11,034 nucleotides of DNA, taken from NCBI GenBank assembly GCA_934678955.1, contig CAKUSI010000107.1, forward strand, positions 1 to 11,034, in the 5' to 3' direction. A model generated the notes under the pieces. It had not been told where the DNA came from, did no database searches, and worked only from the letters and a program-made list of their open reading frames with translations. Positions 1-8,208 of the stretch are shown piece after piece. The translations under genes and the position numbers were made by a program. Numbering within the stretch: position 1 is the first letter of the stretch; the number at the start of each line of letters is the position of its first letter. Source of the stretch: an uncultured Austwickia sp. (GTDB lineage Bacteria; Actinomycetota; Actinomycetes; Actinomycetales; Dermatophilaceae).

Positions 1-6
1 CTTGAC

Positions 7-909
7 ATGATCGAGCGATCCGACCTGAACGCTCCCGACCCCGGGGGTGAGGAGGATCCCCGGCGCGGGATGGACCCCCGCCGCGGACCGGGCTTCCGGA
101 GCGGAGTCGACGGGGTGGAGCCGCCGTTCCCCCACCCCAGCGGCGCTCGGCCTCCGGCGATCCCCCCGGAGTTCGTCCCTCACCACGTGGCCATCGTCAT
201 GGACGGCAACGGACGGTGGGCCAACGCCCGGGGGCTGCCCCGGACCGAGGGGCACAAGGCGGGCGAGGCCGCGCTGATGGACGTGCTGGCGGGGTGCCTG
301 GAGATCGGCGTACGGCATATCTCCGCCTACGCCTTCTCCACCGAGAACTGGAACCGGTCGGCCGAGGAAGTCCGCTTCCTCATGGGGTTCAACCGCGAGG
401 TGATCCGGCGCCGCCGGGACCAGATGACGGCCATGGGCGTCCGCGTGCGGTGGGTCGGCCGGCGGCCGCGTCTCTGGAAGAGCGTCATCGACGAACTCCT
501 CGACGCCGAGCGGTTGTCCGCGCACAACACGAAGCTGACGCTGCACTTCTGCGTGAACTACGGCGGGCGCGCCGAGATCGTCGACGCGGTCCGGGAGATC
601 GTGGCCGAGGCGCGCAAGGGCAGGATCCGCGGGCGGGGCATCGACGAGGAGGCCTTCGCGCGTCACCTCTACGACCCCGAGATGCCCGACGTCGACCTGT
701 TCATCCGCAGCGGCGGCGAGCAGCGGACGAGCAACTTCCTGCTGTGGCAGAGCGCATACGCGGAGTTGGTGTTCATCGACGAGCCGTGGCCCGACTTCGA
801 TCGGCGGCACCTGTGGCAGGCCATCGAGACGTACGCCCGGCGGGATCGCCGGTTCGGCGGGGCGATCGACCGGCCCGATCCAGTGGGACGGACGGTGGAA
901 CAGGCATGA
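7..909 (+). CDS. uppS: Isoprenyl transferase (polyprenyl diphosphate synthase, cis-prenyltransferase)
   Basis: Predicted cytosolic/membrane-associated cis-prenyltransferase that adds isopentenyl diphosphate units to an allylic primer, giving the long-chain polyprenyl diphosphate that becomes the lipid carrier for peptidoglycan and other wall glycans. Seen: the signature [14 protein letters not shown] at residues 59-72 (Mg-binding Asp about residue 66), AFSTENWNR at 109-117 and the C-terminal [16 protein letters not shown] at 233-248, all in family order. The 300-residue length resembles actinobacterial members, which carry an N-terminal extension; here residues 1-55 are Pro/Gly/Arg-rich and look disordered. 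The start at base 7 is uncertain, since an in-frame ATG lies at base 70 and the upstream context is cut off. A TGA at 3-5 or 8-10 could end a preceding gene (recO precedes uppS in many actinomycetes, but none is visible). The stop overlaps the next gene by 4 bases (ATGA), indicating cotranscription. Chain length of the product cannot be judged from sequence. Confidence 0.95.
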   Translation: MIERSDLNAPDPGGEEDPRRGMDPRRGPGFRSGVDGVEPPFPHPSGARPPAIPPEFVPHHVAIVMDGNGRWANARGLPRTEGHKAGEAALMDVLAGCLEIGVRHISAYAFSTENWNRSAEEVRFLMGFNREVIRRRRDQMTAMGVRVRWVGRRPRLWKSVIDELLDAERLSAHNTKLTLHFCVNYGGRAEIVDAVREIVAEARKGRIRGRGIDEEAFARHLYDPEMPDVDLFIRSGGEQRTSNFLLWQSAYAELVFIDEPWPDFDRRHLWQAIETYARRDRRFGGAIDRPDPVGRTVEQA

Positions 910-1457
910 GAGCGTTCGGTCGACTCCTGGTCGGCGTGCTGGCCGTGGTGGGCGCGCTGGCGCTCGCCGCGGTCGTGGCGGGAGTGCTGGTCCTGCGGGC
1001 GGCCGGGCCGGTCGAGCTCGGGGATTCCGCCGCGGCGCCCCCCGCGCGGCAGAGCGGGCCGACCCAGTTCGTGGCCGACAACCTGAGCGCAGACGTCACC
1101 GTGCCGTTCGCGACGCTGCAGGAGCGGGCCGGACCCGGCATCACGATGTCCGACGCGGGGGAGGGTCGTATCCGGGTCGGCGCCCCGTTCGAGGCGCTCG
1201 GGCGGTCCTGGCGGGCGAGCACGGTGGGCGACCTGACCCCGGACGGGGACGCGGTGGTGGTGCACCCGCAGACCGTGCAGGTGGAGGGGCTGCCGCTCCT
1301 GGATGGTGTCTTGAGCGCTGTGGCGCGACAGGCCTCGGGGGTGCGGGCTCAGATTCCCGATCTGCCGCAGGGAGTGCGGGTCGAGGGCGTGACCTCCACC
1401 CCCGACGGGGTGCGGGTCCACGTCGTGGGCGACGGGGTGCCGCTGACCATGCCCTGA
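906..1457 (+). CDS. Short DUF2993 (LmeA-like) membrane-anchored protein
   Basis: A 183-residue protein with a long hydrophobic segment at residues 5-31, probably an uncleaved anchor or signal peptide. The extracytoplasmic part holds the pattern of the C-terminal half of DUF2993/LmeA proteins: [11 protein letters not shown] at 62-72, a [19 protein letters not shown] stretch at 113-131, then [20 protein letters not shown] at 150-169. Known for the family: the mycobacterial member LmeA binds phospholipid and affects mannan elongation in the envelope; a lipid-binding envelope role is inferred here. DUF2993 proteins are, as I recall, often 230 residues or more, so this one looks short in its N-terminal half. 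The ATG overlaps the uppS stop by 4 bases, which fits translational coupling and fixes the start. Family assignment rests on pattern recognition and is moderately sure. Confidence 0.75.
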   Translation: MRAFGRLLVGVLAVVGALALAAVVAGVLVLRAAGPVELGDSAAAPPARQSGPTQFVADNLSADVTVPFATLQERAGPGITMSDAGEGRIRVGAPFEALGRSWRASTVGDLTPDGDAVVVHPQTVQVEGLPLLDGVLSAVARQASGVRAQIPDLPQGVRVEGVTSTPDGVRVHVVGDGVPLTMP

Positions 1458-1490
1458 CGGGCGACGGGGGTCGGCTCACGGGCGGGTCAG

Positions 1491-2976
<1,486 letters not shown>

Positions 2977-2989
2977 CCGGCTTTCCCTT

Positions 2990-3020
2990 GACGCTGCGGC
3001 CGCGAGTGAGGCCGCAGGTC
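2990..3020. terminator. Bidirectional hairpin between convergent genes
   Basis: A perfect 8-bp stem, CTGCGGCC (2994-3001) with GGCCGCAG (3010-3017), encloses an 8-base loop and is extended by GAC (2990-2992) pairing with GTC (3018-3020) across one bulged G. It begins 13 bases after the argG stop and runs into the stop codon of the minus-strand gene (3019-3021). No T-run follows on either strand, so it would be a non-canonical terminator of the kind common in high-GC actinomycetes. Its place between convergent genes supports a shared terminator. Confidence 0.6.
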
Positions 3021-3429
3021 AGCGGGGGACGGATCGGATCAGCGCCAGCGCCAGCACCAGCAGCAGGACCGCCAGGCGGATCATCCGGTCGTTGCGGGAC
3101 AGTCGCGGCCACGAGCGAGCCAGCGCGGCCGCGATGCCGGCGGCGACCAGGGCCACCATCGCGAACCCGACCCATCCCCCGATGACGAGCCCGGCCAGGG
3201 TCACCGCCACCCCGACCAGGCCCGTGACGACGATGGCCCGACGCTCCTGCGTCAGGGATCCGGGGTCCCTCTGACCGCCGCCGCAGCAGGCGGTCGACGA
3301 AGCGGCGGAGGCGCACTCCGAGCCGGAGGCGTCACCGCATCCGGCGGACCCTCCGCATGCGCCGGCGGCGCTCCCACAGGGAGTCGCCACGTCGGTGCCG
3401 GGGCTTTGCGCAGGGCTGGGATCGCTCAC
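3019..3429 (-). CDS. Small Cys-rich membrane protein of unknown function
   Basis: I do not recognise a characterised function. From the GTG at 3429 the protein is 136 residues. Residues 1-60 are polar, rich in Gly, Ala and Ser, and hold six cysteines (18, 25, 31, 39, 48, 49). Then come hydrophobic stretches at about 66-83, 84-104 and 117-132, with the basic sequence ARSWPRLSRNDRMIR between the last two. The membrane half recalls small actinobacterial proteins annotated with DUF names (DUF6703-like, from memory and unsure). The GTG is preferred because TACCCT lies 7 bases upstream, a leaderless layout; an in-frame ATG at 3480 would give 153 residues and is the main alternative. It is convergent with argG and divergent from the secreted protease. 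Its coding status is supported by three coherent membrane segments ending in a clean stop, and by the lack of a better gene on the other strand. Confidence 0.72.
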   Translation of the reverse strand: MSDPSPAQSPGTDVATPCGSAAGACGGSAGCGDASGSECASAASSTACCGGGQRDPGSLTQERRAIVVTGLVGVAVTLAGLVIGGWVGFAMVALVAAGIAAALARSWPRLSRNDRMIRLAVLLLVLALALIRSVPR

Positions 3430-3436
3430 GGGCAAC

Positions 3437-3442
3437 AGGGTA
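3437..3442 (-). promoter_or_regulatory. -10 element for the Cys-rich membrane protein (leaderless)
   Basis: On the minus strand TACCCT fits TAnnnT and is followed by 7 bases and then the GTG at 3429, the spacing expected when transcription begins on the start codon. No convincing -35 is seen (GACGCT at 3466-3461 with an 18-base spacer is weak). A 13-base palindrome, CGCCGG-T-CCGGCG at 3445-3457, lies inside the spacer just upstream of the -10. Confidence 0.5.
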
Positions 3443-3603
3443 CGCGCCGGTCCGGCGTGCAGCGTCGTCCCACCCTCCATCGTCGCCCCGATGCCGCGCC
3501 GGCGCGTTCCTCTCGTTGCGCACGGGTTCGCTCGCGGTGCGATCGTTCCGCGCAAGACATCCGACGTGTCGCCGATGGGATGGGCGGACGACGGGAGATC
3601 TGG

Positions 3604-4575
3604 ATGGGCGCTGTTCCGGGCCGGGAGGCCGCCGGGATCATCGTGCTGCCCCGGCTGCTGCCCGCTCTCGCCCTTGCGCTGGTCACGGCAGGCGCCGGCA
3701 CTGCGAGCCCATCGGCCACCACTACTCCCGGCGAGTCGTTGGGCGCGATCGACGGTCAGCGCATGGGAGTCGTCGAGGCCTACGTCGACCCTGCCGCGCA
3801 GCGGCTCGTCCTCACCCCGGAGCCCGGCGCCGGGCCACGCCTGAAGGCGCGGTATGCAGGCGATGCCCGCGTCGTGGTGACTGCCGAGCGTGAACCCGCC
3901 CGCCGCGCGTCCCCGGCCGCCGTGATCGGTTCGCCCTGGGCCGGCTCGACCGCGACCGGTGGCGTTCCGCTCACCGGGGAAGGGCGGGCCTGCACCCTCG
4001 GCTTCACCGGCACGCGCGCCGGACTGCCCGTCTTCTTGACGGCCGGCCACTGCGGTGCGCCGGGCACCGCCTTCACCTCCCGTGGCGGCGTCATCGGCGT
4101 CGTGGAGAGTCGGGTTTTCCCGGAGAAGGACTACGCCCTCGGGGTGTTGACGCGCGGGTACGGGTCCGGGGTGGTGACCTCACCCGACGGCGGCGCGATC
4201 CCGGTGCGGGGAAGCGCGCCCGCACCCGTGGGGGAACAGGTCTGCACGATCGGTGCCACCACCGGCTGGTCCTGCGGGACCGTGCTGGCCCTCGACGTCA
4301 CGGTGCGTTACGGGTCGGGCGAGGGGGCGCAATATGTGCGCGGCCTCACCAAGGTGGGCGTGTGCACCGCCGGGGGAGACTCGGGAGGGCCCTGGCTGTG
4401 GGGCACGCAGGCGCAGGGGCTGACCAGCGGTGGAGCCGGCGGGCCCGCGGCGACCGAGGCCGGCCGTTGCGGGACCGGGGACGGTGACGGCGAGGCGGAG
4501 GCGGTCGCCTACTTCCAGCCGTTGGCGCCGATCCTCACCGAGACCGGGATGGTGCTGGACACGGACTCCCGCTGA
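3604..4575 (+). CDS. Secreted S1-family serine protease (streptogrisin/chymotrypsin fold)
   Basis: A 323-residue precursor of a trypsin-fold serine endopeptidase. Seen: a hydrophobic N-terminal segment at about residues 11-35 (signal peptide, cleavage site unclear); a short pro-region with GVVEAYVDPAAQRLVL at 55-70, like the end of streptogrisin/alpha-lytic propeptides; then the mature domain. The catalytic triad is His149 in LTAGHC, Asp176 in EKDYALGVL and Ser260 in GDSGGP. Six cysteines at 130/150, 214/224 and 254/289 would give the three disulfides usual for secreted S1 enzymes, which supports export. ATG 3604 is chosen because GGGAG at 3593-3597 lies 6 bases upstream. Open frame continues further upstream to 3406, but that part is Arg-rich and unlike a signal peptide. 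It diverges from the Cys-rich membrane gene and is followed 37 bases later by dusB. Substrate specificity cannot be told. Confidence 0.92.
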   Translation: MGAVPGREAAGIIVLPRLLPALALALVTAGAGTASPSATTTPGESLGAIDGQRMGVVEAYVDPAAQRLVLTPEPGAGPRLKARYAGDARVVVTAEREPARRASPAAVIGSPWAGSTATGGVPLTGEGRACTLGFTGTRAGLPVFLTAGHCGAPGTAFTSRGGVIGVVESRVFPEKDYALGVLTRGYGSGVVTSPDGGAIPVRGSAPAPVGEQVCTIGATTGWSCGTVLALDVTVRYGSGEGAQYVRGLTKVGVCTAGGDSGGPWLWGTQAQGLTSGGAGGPAATEAGRCGTGDGDGEAEAVAYFQPLAPILTETGMVLDTDSR

Positions 4576-4598
4576 TCAAGGGGCGACCGCGGCGGTGG

Positions 4599-4604
4599 GA
4601 GAAT
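4599..4604 (+). promoter_or_regulatory. Candidate -10 element of dusB (leaderless)
   Basis: GAGAAT matches the last positions of the -10 consensus and is followed by 8 bases and the dusB GTG at 4613. No Shine-Dalgarno lies at a normal distance (a GGTGGGA at 4594-4600 is 12 bases away), so a leaderless start is the more likely reading. No good -35 is visible. Confidence 0.4.
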
Positions 4605-4612
4605 GGTCCACT

Positions 4613-5839
4613 GTGACCGCAGCCCCGCCCGCCCCGACGCCCGACTCCGCGCTGGGCGGTCCGCTGCGCATCGGCCCGCTGACCATCCCGACACCGGTCG
4701 TCCTCGCGCCCATGGCGGGCATCACGAACCGGGCCTTCCGCCGTCTGTGTCGGGAGGTGGTCAGCTCCCAATCGGACCCGGACGGGACCCCCCTGGACGG
4801 GGGACGGTGCCTCTACGTCAGCGAGATGGTCACGAGTCGAGCGCTGCTGGAGCGGACCCCGGAGTCGATGCGGCTCATCACGTTCGACCCGGGGGAGCGG
4901 GTCCGCTCCGTCCAGCTCTACGGAGTCGACCCCGCCACGGTCGGAGCAGCGGTCCGCCTCCTCGTCGAGGAGGACCGTGCCGACCACGTCGACCTGAACT
5001 TCGGCTGCCCGGTCCCCAAGGTCACCCGCAAGGGGGGCGGCGCGGCACTGCCGTGGAAGACGGGACTTTTCCGCGGGATCGTGGCGGCTGCGGTGCACGC
5101 GGCGGCCCCGCAAGGGGTCCCGGTGACCGTGAAGATGCGCGTGGGAATCGACGCGGCGCATGTCACCTATCTGGAGGCCGCGCGCATCGCCCGCGACGAG
5201 GGCGTCGCCGCGGTGGCCCTGCACGCCCGCACCGCCGCCCAGCACTACTCCGGACGGGCCGACTGGTCGGCGATCGCGCGTCTCAAGGATGCGGTCCCGG
5301 ACATCCCGATCCTCGGCAACGGCGACGTGTGGTCGGCGGAGGACGCCGTGGAGATGGTCCGTCGCACCGGCTGCGACGGGGTGGTGGTGGGTCGCGGATG
5401 CCTAGGCCGCCCATGGCTTTTCGCCGATCTCGCCGCGGCGTTCGCGGGCTCCGATGCCAGGTCGCGACCCCATCTCGGGGAGGTGGGCGCAGCGCTGCGC
5501 ACCCACGCGAGGTACCTGGTCGAGTTCTACGATGGGGACGAGCGCCGGGCCTGCCGCGACATCCGCAAGCACATCGCCTGGTATCTCAAAGGGTTTCCGG
5601 CAGGGCACGACATCCGGCACCGTCTGGCGCTGGTCGAGAGTCTGTCCTCGCTGGACGACCTCCTGGCCGGGCTTCCCGCGGACGAGCCGTGGCCCGGTGG
5701 GCCCGCGGAAGGGCCGCGGGGACGGGCGGGTTCCCCGCGCACGGTGTCGCTCCCGGAGGGGTGGCTCCAGGGCCGCGAGCTCTCGGCCGCGCACGCGGCG
5801 CGCTTGAGTGCCGCGGAGCTGTCGGTCTCCGGAGGATGA
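4613..5839 (+). CDS. dusB: tRNA-dihydrouridine synthase, DusB-like
   Basis: FMN enzyme that reduces specific uridines in the D-loop of tRNA to dihydrouridine using NAD(P)H. From the GTG at 4613 it has 408 residues. Seen: the FMN-barrel start PVVLAPMAGITNRAFRRLC at residues 28-46, YVSEMVTSRALL at 68-79, the active-site DLNFGCPVPKVTRKGGGAAL from 127 with catalytic Cys132, VTVKMRVGID, ALHARTAAQHYSGRADW, and the FMN phosphate-binding ILGNGDVWSAEDA and DGVVVGRGCLGRPWLF. The C-terminal helical domain with IRKHIAWYLKGFP is the tRNA-binding part. GTG 4613 is preferred because upstream in-frame residues (from 4430) lie within the protease gene and look like shadow translation. It follows the protease by 37 bases and converges on the sulfurtransferase. 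Actinobacterial genomes often place dusB near dgt and dnaG, as here. The exact target uridine is inferred only from subfamily. Confidence 0.95.
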   Translation: MTAAPPAPTPDSALGGPLRIGPLTIPTPVVLAPMAGITNRAFRRLCREVVSSQSDPDGTPLDGGRCLYVSEMVTSRALLERTPESMRLITFDPGERVRSVQLYGVDPATVGAAVRLLVEEDRADHVDLNFGCPVPKVTRKGGGAALPWKTGLFRGIVAAAVHAAAPQGVPVTVKMRVGIDAAHVTYLEAARIARDEGVAAVALHARTAAQHYSGRADWSAIARLKDAVPDIPILGNGDVWSAEDAVEMVRRTGCDGVVVGRGCLGRPWLFADLAAAFAGSDARSRPHLGEVGAALRTHARYLVEFYDGDERRACRDIRKHIAWYLKGFPAGHDIRHRLALVESLSSLDDLLAGLPADEPWPGGPAEGPRGRAGSPRTVSLPEGWLQGRELSAAHAARLSAAELSVSGG

Positions 5840-5872
5840 GGGGGCGGCGCAAGCTTCGGGCGGCCGGCGAGG

Positions 5873-6757
5873 TCAGGTGGCGTACTGCAGGTCGCCGTAC
5901 GGTCGCGGACCGACCGCCACGGGACGGCGGGGATCGCTGATCCAGTCCGACCAGGAGCCGACATAATAGGCTGCTTCGTCGTCGAAGCCGGCGTGCACCA
6001 ACGCCAGTGCGACGAGGCCGGCTTGCACGCCGGAGCCGCAATAGACCCCGACAGGTCGGGAACCGTCCACCCCCGCCCGGCCCAGGACCTCGCGCAGGGA
6101 CTCCACGGGCAGCATGCAGCCGTCGGGAGCGAGGAGGTCGCGTGACGGAAGATTGATCGCGCCCGGGATGTGTCCCACGACGCGATCCATCGGGTCCCAT
6201 TCGCCGGAGTACCGACCGGGGGATCGGACGTCGAGCAGGATGCCTTGCTCGGCATACAGCTGGGCGCCGGCGGCGTCCAGAACGGGGCCGAGGCCTCGCC
6301 CCAATGCGAAATCCCCCTCCTCGATCGAGTGCTCCGCCTGTTCCAGCGGGAACCCGGCAGCCCTCCAGCTCGTCAGCCCGCCGTCCAGGACCCGCACGTC
6401 GAACTTGCCGTAGTGGCGCAGCATCCACCAGCAGCGTCCGGCGACGCGGCCGCACTCGTCGTCGTAGACGACGACTGCCCGCCCGTTGTCCACGCCGCAC
6501 GTGGCGAGGTCGAACTCGAAGTCGTCCGGAGCCGGCATCGGGCGTCGCCCGCCGCGGCCATCGTCGTGCGGTTCGCCCGCCAGGTCTCCGACGAGGTCGA
6601 CGAAGATCGCCCCGGGTAGATGCCCCAGGAGATAGTCCTCGTATCCCCCCTGGTGGTCCATCGCCCAGCGAACGTCGAGGAGCAGCGGTCCCGTGCCGGG
6701 CCGCCGGGTGAGCATGTCGGACAGCTCTCGCGCGGAGATGAGCGGGCTGGTCGGCAT
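5873..6757 (-). CDS. Two-domain sulfurtransferase (rhodanese / 3-mercaptopyruvate type)
   Basis: A 294-residue protein of two rhodanese domains that moves a sulfur atom from thiosulfate or 3-mercaptopyruvate to an acceptor such as cyanide or a thiol. The N-terminal domain (about 8-140) has LLLDVRW, HLPGAIFVDL and VVVYDDECGRVAGRCWWMLRHYG; Asp takes the place of the catalytic Cys, as is normal for the inactive domain. The C-terminal domain (about 160-285) has LLDVRSPGRYSGE, GHIPGAINLP and the active-site loop YCGSGVQAG with catalytic Cys240. The CGSGV loop resembles 3-mercaptopyruvate sulfurtransferases (CGxGV) more than thiosulfate rhodaneses (CRxGxR), but annotation of this family is often mixed, so I leave the symbol blank (sseA-like). 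It ends with GSWSDWISDP, typical of the family. The ATG at 6757 has a TAnnnT box 6 bases upstream. It converges on dusB across a 33-base gap in which I see no clear hairpin. Confidence 0.92.
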   Translation of the reverse strand: MPTSPLISARELSDMLTRRPGTGPLLLDVRWAMDHQGGYEDYLLGHLPGAIFVDLVGDLAGEPHDDGRGGRRPMPAPDDFEFDLATCGVDNGRAVVVYDDECGRVAGRCWWMLRHYGKFDVRVLDGGLTSWRAAGFPLEQAEHSIEEGDFALGRGLGPVLDAAGAQLYAEQGILLDVRSPGRYSGEWDPMDRVVGHIPGAINLPSRDLLAPDGCMLPVESLREVLGRAGVDGSRPVGVYCGSGVQAGLVALALVHAGFDDEAAYYVGSWSDWISDPRRPVAVGPRPYGDLQYAT

Positions 6758-6763
6758 GGCAGC

Positions 6764-6769
6764 ACACTA
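6764..6769 (-). promoter_or_regulatory. -10 element of the sulfurtransferase gene (leaderless)
   Basis: On the minus strand TAGTGT fits TAnnnT and lies 6 bases before the ATG at 6757, so transcription would begin at the start codon. No Shine-Dalgarno is present between them. The -35 region (TGTGGA at a 17-base spacing) is weak. Confidence 0.55.
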
Positions 6770-6863
6770 AGGCCTCTCATTCACTTTCCACAGATGCGCC
6801 TCGGCGAACGGAGCGCGGATCGTTCCTTACCGACAGGCGCCGGAGGGCGACGGCCGCGGCGCC

Positions 6864-6869
6864 TAGAGT
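6864..6869 (+). promoter_or_regulatory. -10 element of dgt (leaderless)
   Basis: TAGAGT fits TAnnnT and is followed by 6 bases and then the dgt GTG at 6876. The purine-rich GGAGGG at 6842-6847 is too far away to serve as a ribosome binding site. It forms a divergent pair with the sulfurtransferase -10, about 95 bases away. No convincing -35 is seen. Confidence 0.55.
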
Positions 6870-6875
6870 GCGAGC

Positions 6876-8141
6876 GTGAGGGTCTACGACGCCGCCGACC
6901 GCGCTCGCTGGGTGCCCGAGGATCCCGCGCAGAAGCGCAGCGACCGAGACGATTTCGCACGTGATCGCGGTCGACTCGTGCACTCTGCGGCGCTCCGCCG
7001 ACTGGCTGCGAAGACGCAGGTCATGCGCCCGGGGACCGACGACTTCGTACGGACCCGGCTGACGCACTCCCTGGAGGTCGCGCAGATCGGCCGGGAGTTC
7101 GGGGCCGATCTGGGGTGCAGCGCCGACGTCGTCGACACCGCGTGCCTCGCGCATGACCTGGGCCACCCTCCCTTCGGCCATCACGGGGAAAAGGTCCTTG
7201 ACACATTGGCCGCGTCGGTGGGCGGATTTGAGGGGAATGCCCAGACGCTCCGGATTCTCACGCGCTTGGAGGCCAAGAGGGAACACGCGGACGGCCGCCC
7301 GGCGGGACTGAACCTCACACGGGCAAGCCTCGATGCGACCGTGAAGTATCCGTGGTCGAGGGAGCACGCACCGCACGGGGTGCGCAAGTACAGCACGTAT
7401 GACGACGACCTCGAAGCGTTCGCCTGGATCCGCGAGGGGGCCCCACCGGGCGAGCCGGGCCGCCGCTGCCTGGAGGCGGAGGTGATGGATTGGTCCGACG
7501 ACGTGGCCTACTCGGTCCACGACGTCGAGGACGGAGTGGCGCGCGGCTTCATCGACCTGCGCGTGTTGGACGCGCCGGACGCGCTGGGGGAGGTGTGCGG
7601 CGTGGCGTCCCGCTGGTACGACCCCACGATCACCCCGCCCGAGCTCCGTGCCGCCGCCGAGCGATTGCGTACCTCCGGCGCGATCCCTGCCCGCGCGTTC
7701 GACGGGTCCCGCGCCTCACTCGCGGCGCTGAAGGACATGACCAGCCGCCTGATCGGGAGGTTCGTGCTCGCGGTCGAACGGGCGACGCGCAGCCGGTATG
7801 GTCCGCAGCCGCTCGCGCGCTACGACGCCGGACTCGTCATTCCGCGGGCCACCTGGGCCGAATGCGTCCTCTTCAAGGCCCTGGCCGCACGCTTCGTGAT
7901 GCTGGCCCCGGAGCGGCTGGACGCCCAGGGACGTCAGACCGAGGTCGTGGAGGCGCTCGTCGCCGCCTACCTGGACCGGCCGGAACGACTCGACCCGATG
8001 TTCGCCCGTGATCTCGCCGTGGCGGGGGACCGCGGGGCGTTGCGGGTGGTCGTCGACCAGGTGGCCTGCCTCTCCGACGCTCGCGCGCTGGAGCTGTGGA
8101 CGACCTGGTGCGCGAGCTCCCGGGACCTTCCGCGCGCCTAG
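6876..8141 (+). CDS. dgt: dGTP triphosphohydrolase (HD-domain dNTPase)
   Basis: Cytosolic HD-superfamily enzyme that hydrolyses dGTP (and often other dNTPs) to the deoxynucleoside and triphosphate, so helping set the dNTP pool. It has 421 residues. Seen: YDAADRARW and KRSDRDDFARDRGRLVHSAALRRLAAKTQV near the N-terminus, then the metal ligands His64 (RLTHSLEV), His93-Asp94 (AHDLGHPPFGH) and the MDWSDDVAYSVHDVED motif at 204-219 with the last metal Asp. GTG 6876 is supported by the family's N-terminal start and by the -10 box just upstream. It is followed 67 bases later by dnaG on the same strand, a gene order conserved in actinomycetes including mycobacteria. Its stop codon TAG forms part of a candidate -10 (TAGACT) for the next gene. 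The substrate preference of this dNTPase subfamily varies and is not visible. Confidence 0.95.
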   Translation: MRVYDAADRARWVPEDPAQKRSDRDDFARDRGRLVHSAALRRLAAKTQVMRPGTDDFVRTRLTHSLEVAQIGREFGADLGCSADVVDTACLAHDLGHPPFGHHGEKVLDTLAASVGGFEGNAQTLRILTRLEAKREHADGRPAGLNLTRASLDATVKYPWSREHAPHGVRKYSTYDDDLEAFAWIREGAPPGEPGRRCLEAEVMDWSDDVAYSVHDVEDGVARGFIDLRVLDAPDALGEVCGVASRWYDPTITPPELRAAAERLRTSGAIPARAFDGSRASLAALKDMTSRLIGRFVLAVERATRSRYGPQPLARYDAGLVIPRATWAECVLFKALAARFVMLAPERLDAQGRQTEVVEALVAAYLDRPERLDPMFARDLAVAGDRGALRVVVDQVACLSDARALELWTTWCASSRDLPRA

Positions 8142-8144
8142 ACT
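8139..8144 (+). promoter_or_regulatory. Candidate internal promoter -10 for dnaG
   Basis: TAGACT fits TAnnnT, and its first three bases are the stop codon of dgt. Transcription would start near 8151 and give dnaG a leader of about 58 bases, in keeping with dnaG having a strong Shine-Dalgarno rather than a leaderless start. No clear -35 hexamer is seen, so a chance match is possible. Confidence 0.35.
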
Positions 8145-8208
8145 CGGGTGTCTGGCCAGCACCGCGACGAGGCCGCGGGGCACGGGCCCGACCGGGGAGG
8201 ATGACGCA

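Noticed and set aside
216..1457. Long open frame of 413 codons running through uppS into the DUF2993 gene
   Set aside because: Its first part is an Arg/Gly-rich shadow of uppS in another frame; only the part from ATG 906 is a believable protein.
3406..3603. N-terminal extension of the protease to the ATG at 3406
   Set aside because: The 66 extra residues are Arg-rich and unlike a signal peptide; the ATG at 3604 has a proper ribosome binding site followed by a hydrophobic segment.
6806..6825. GAACG ... CGTTC inverted repeat between the sulfurtransferase and dgt promoters
   Set aside because: Five-base half-sites with a 10-base spacer are expected by chance; I do not recognise an operator of this form.
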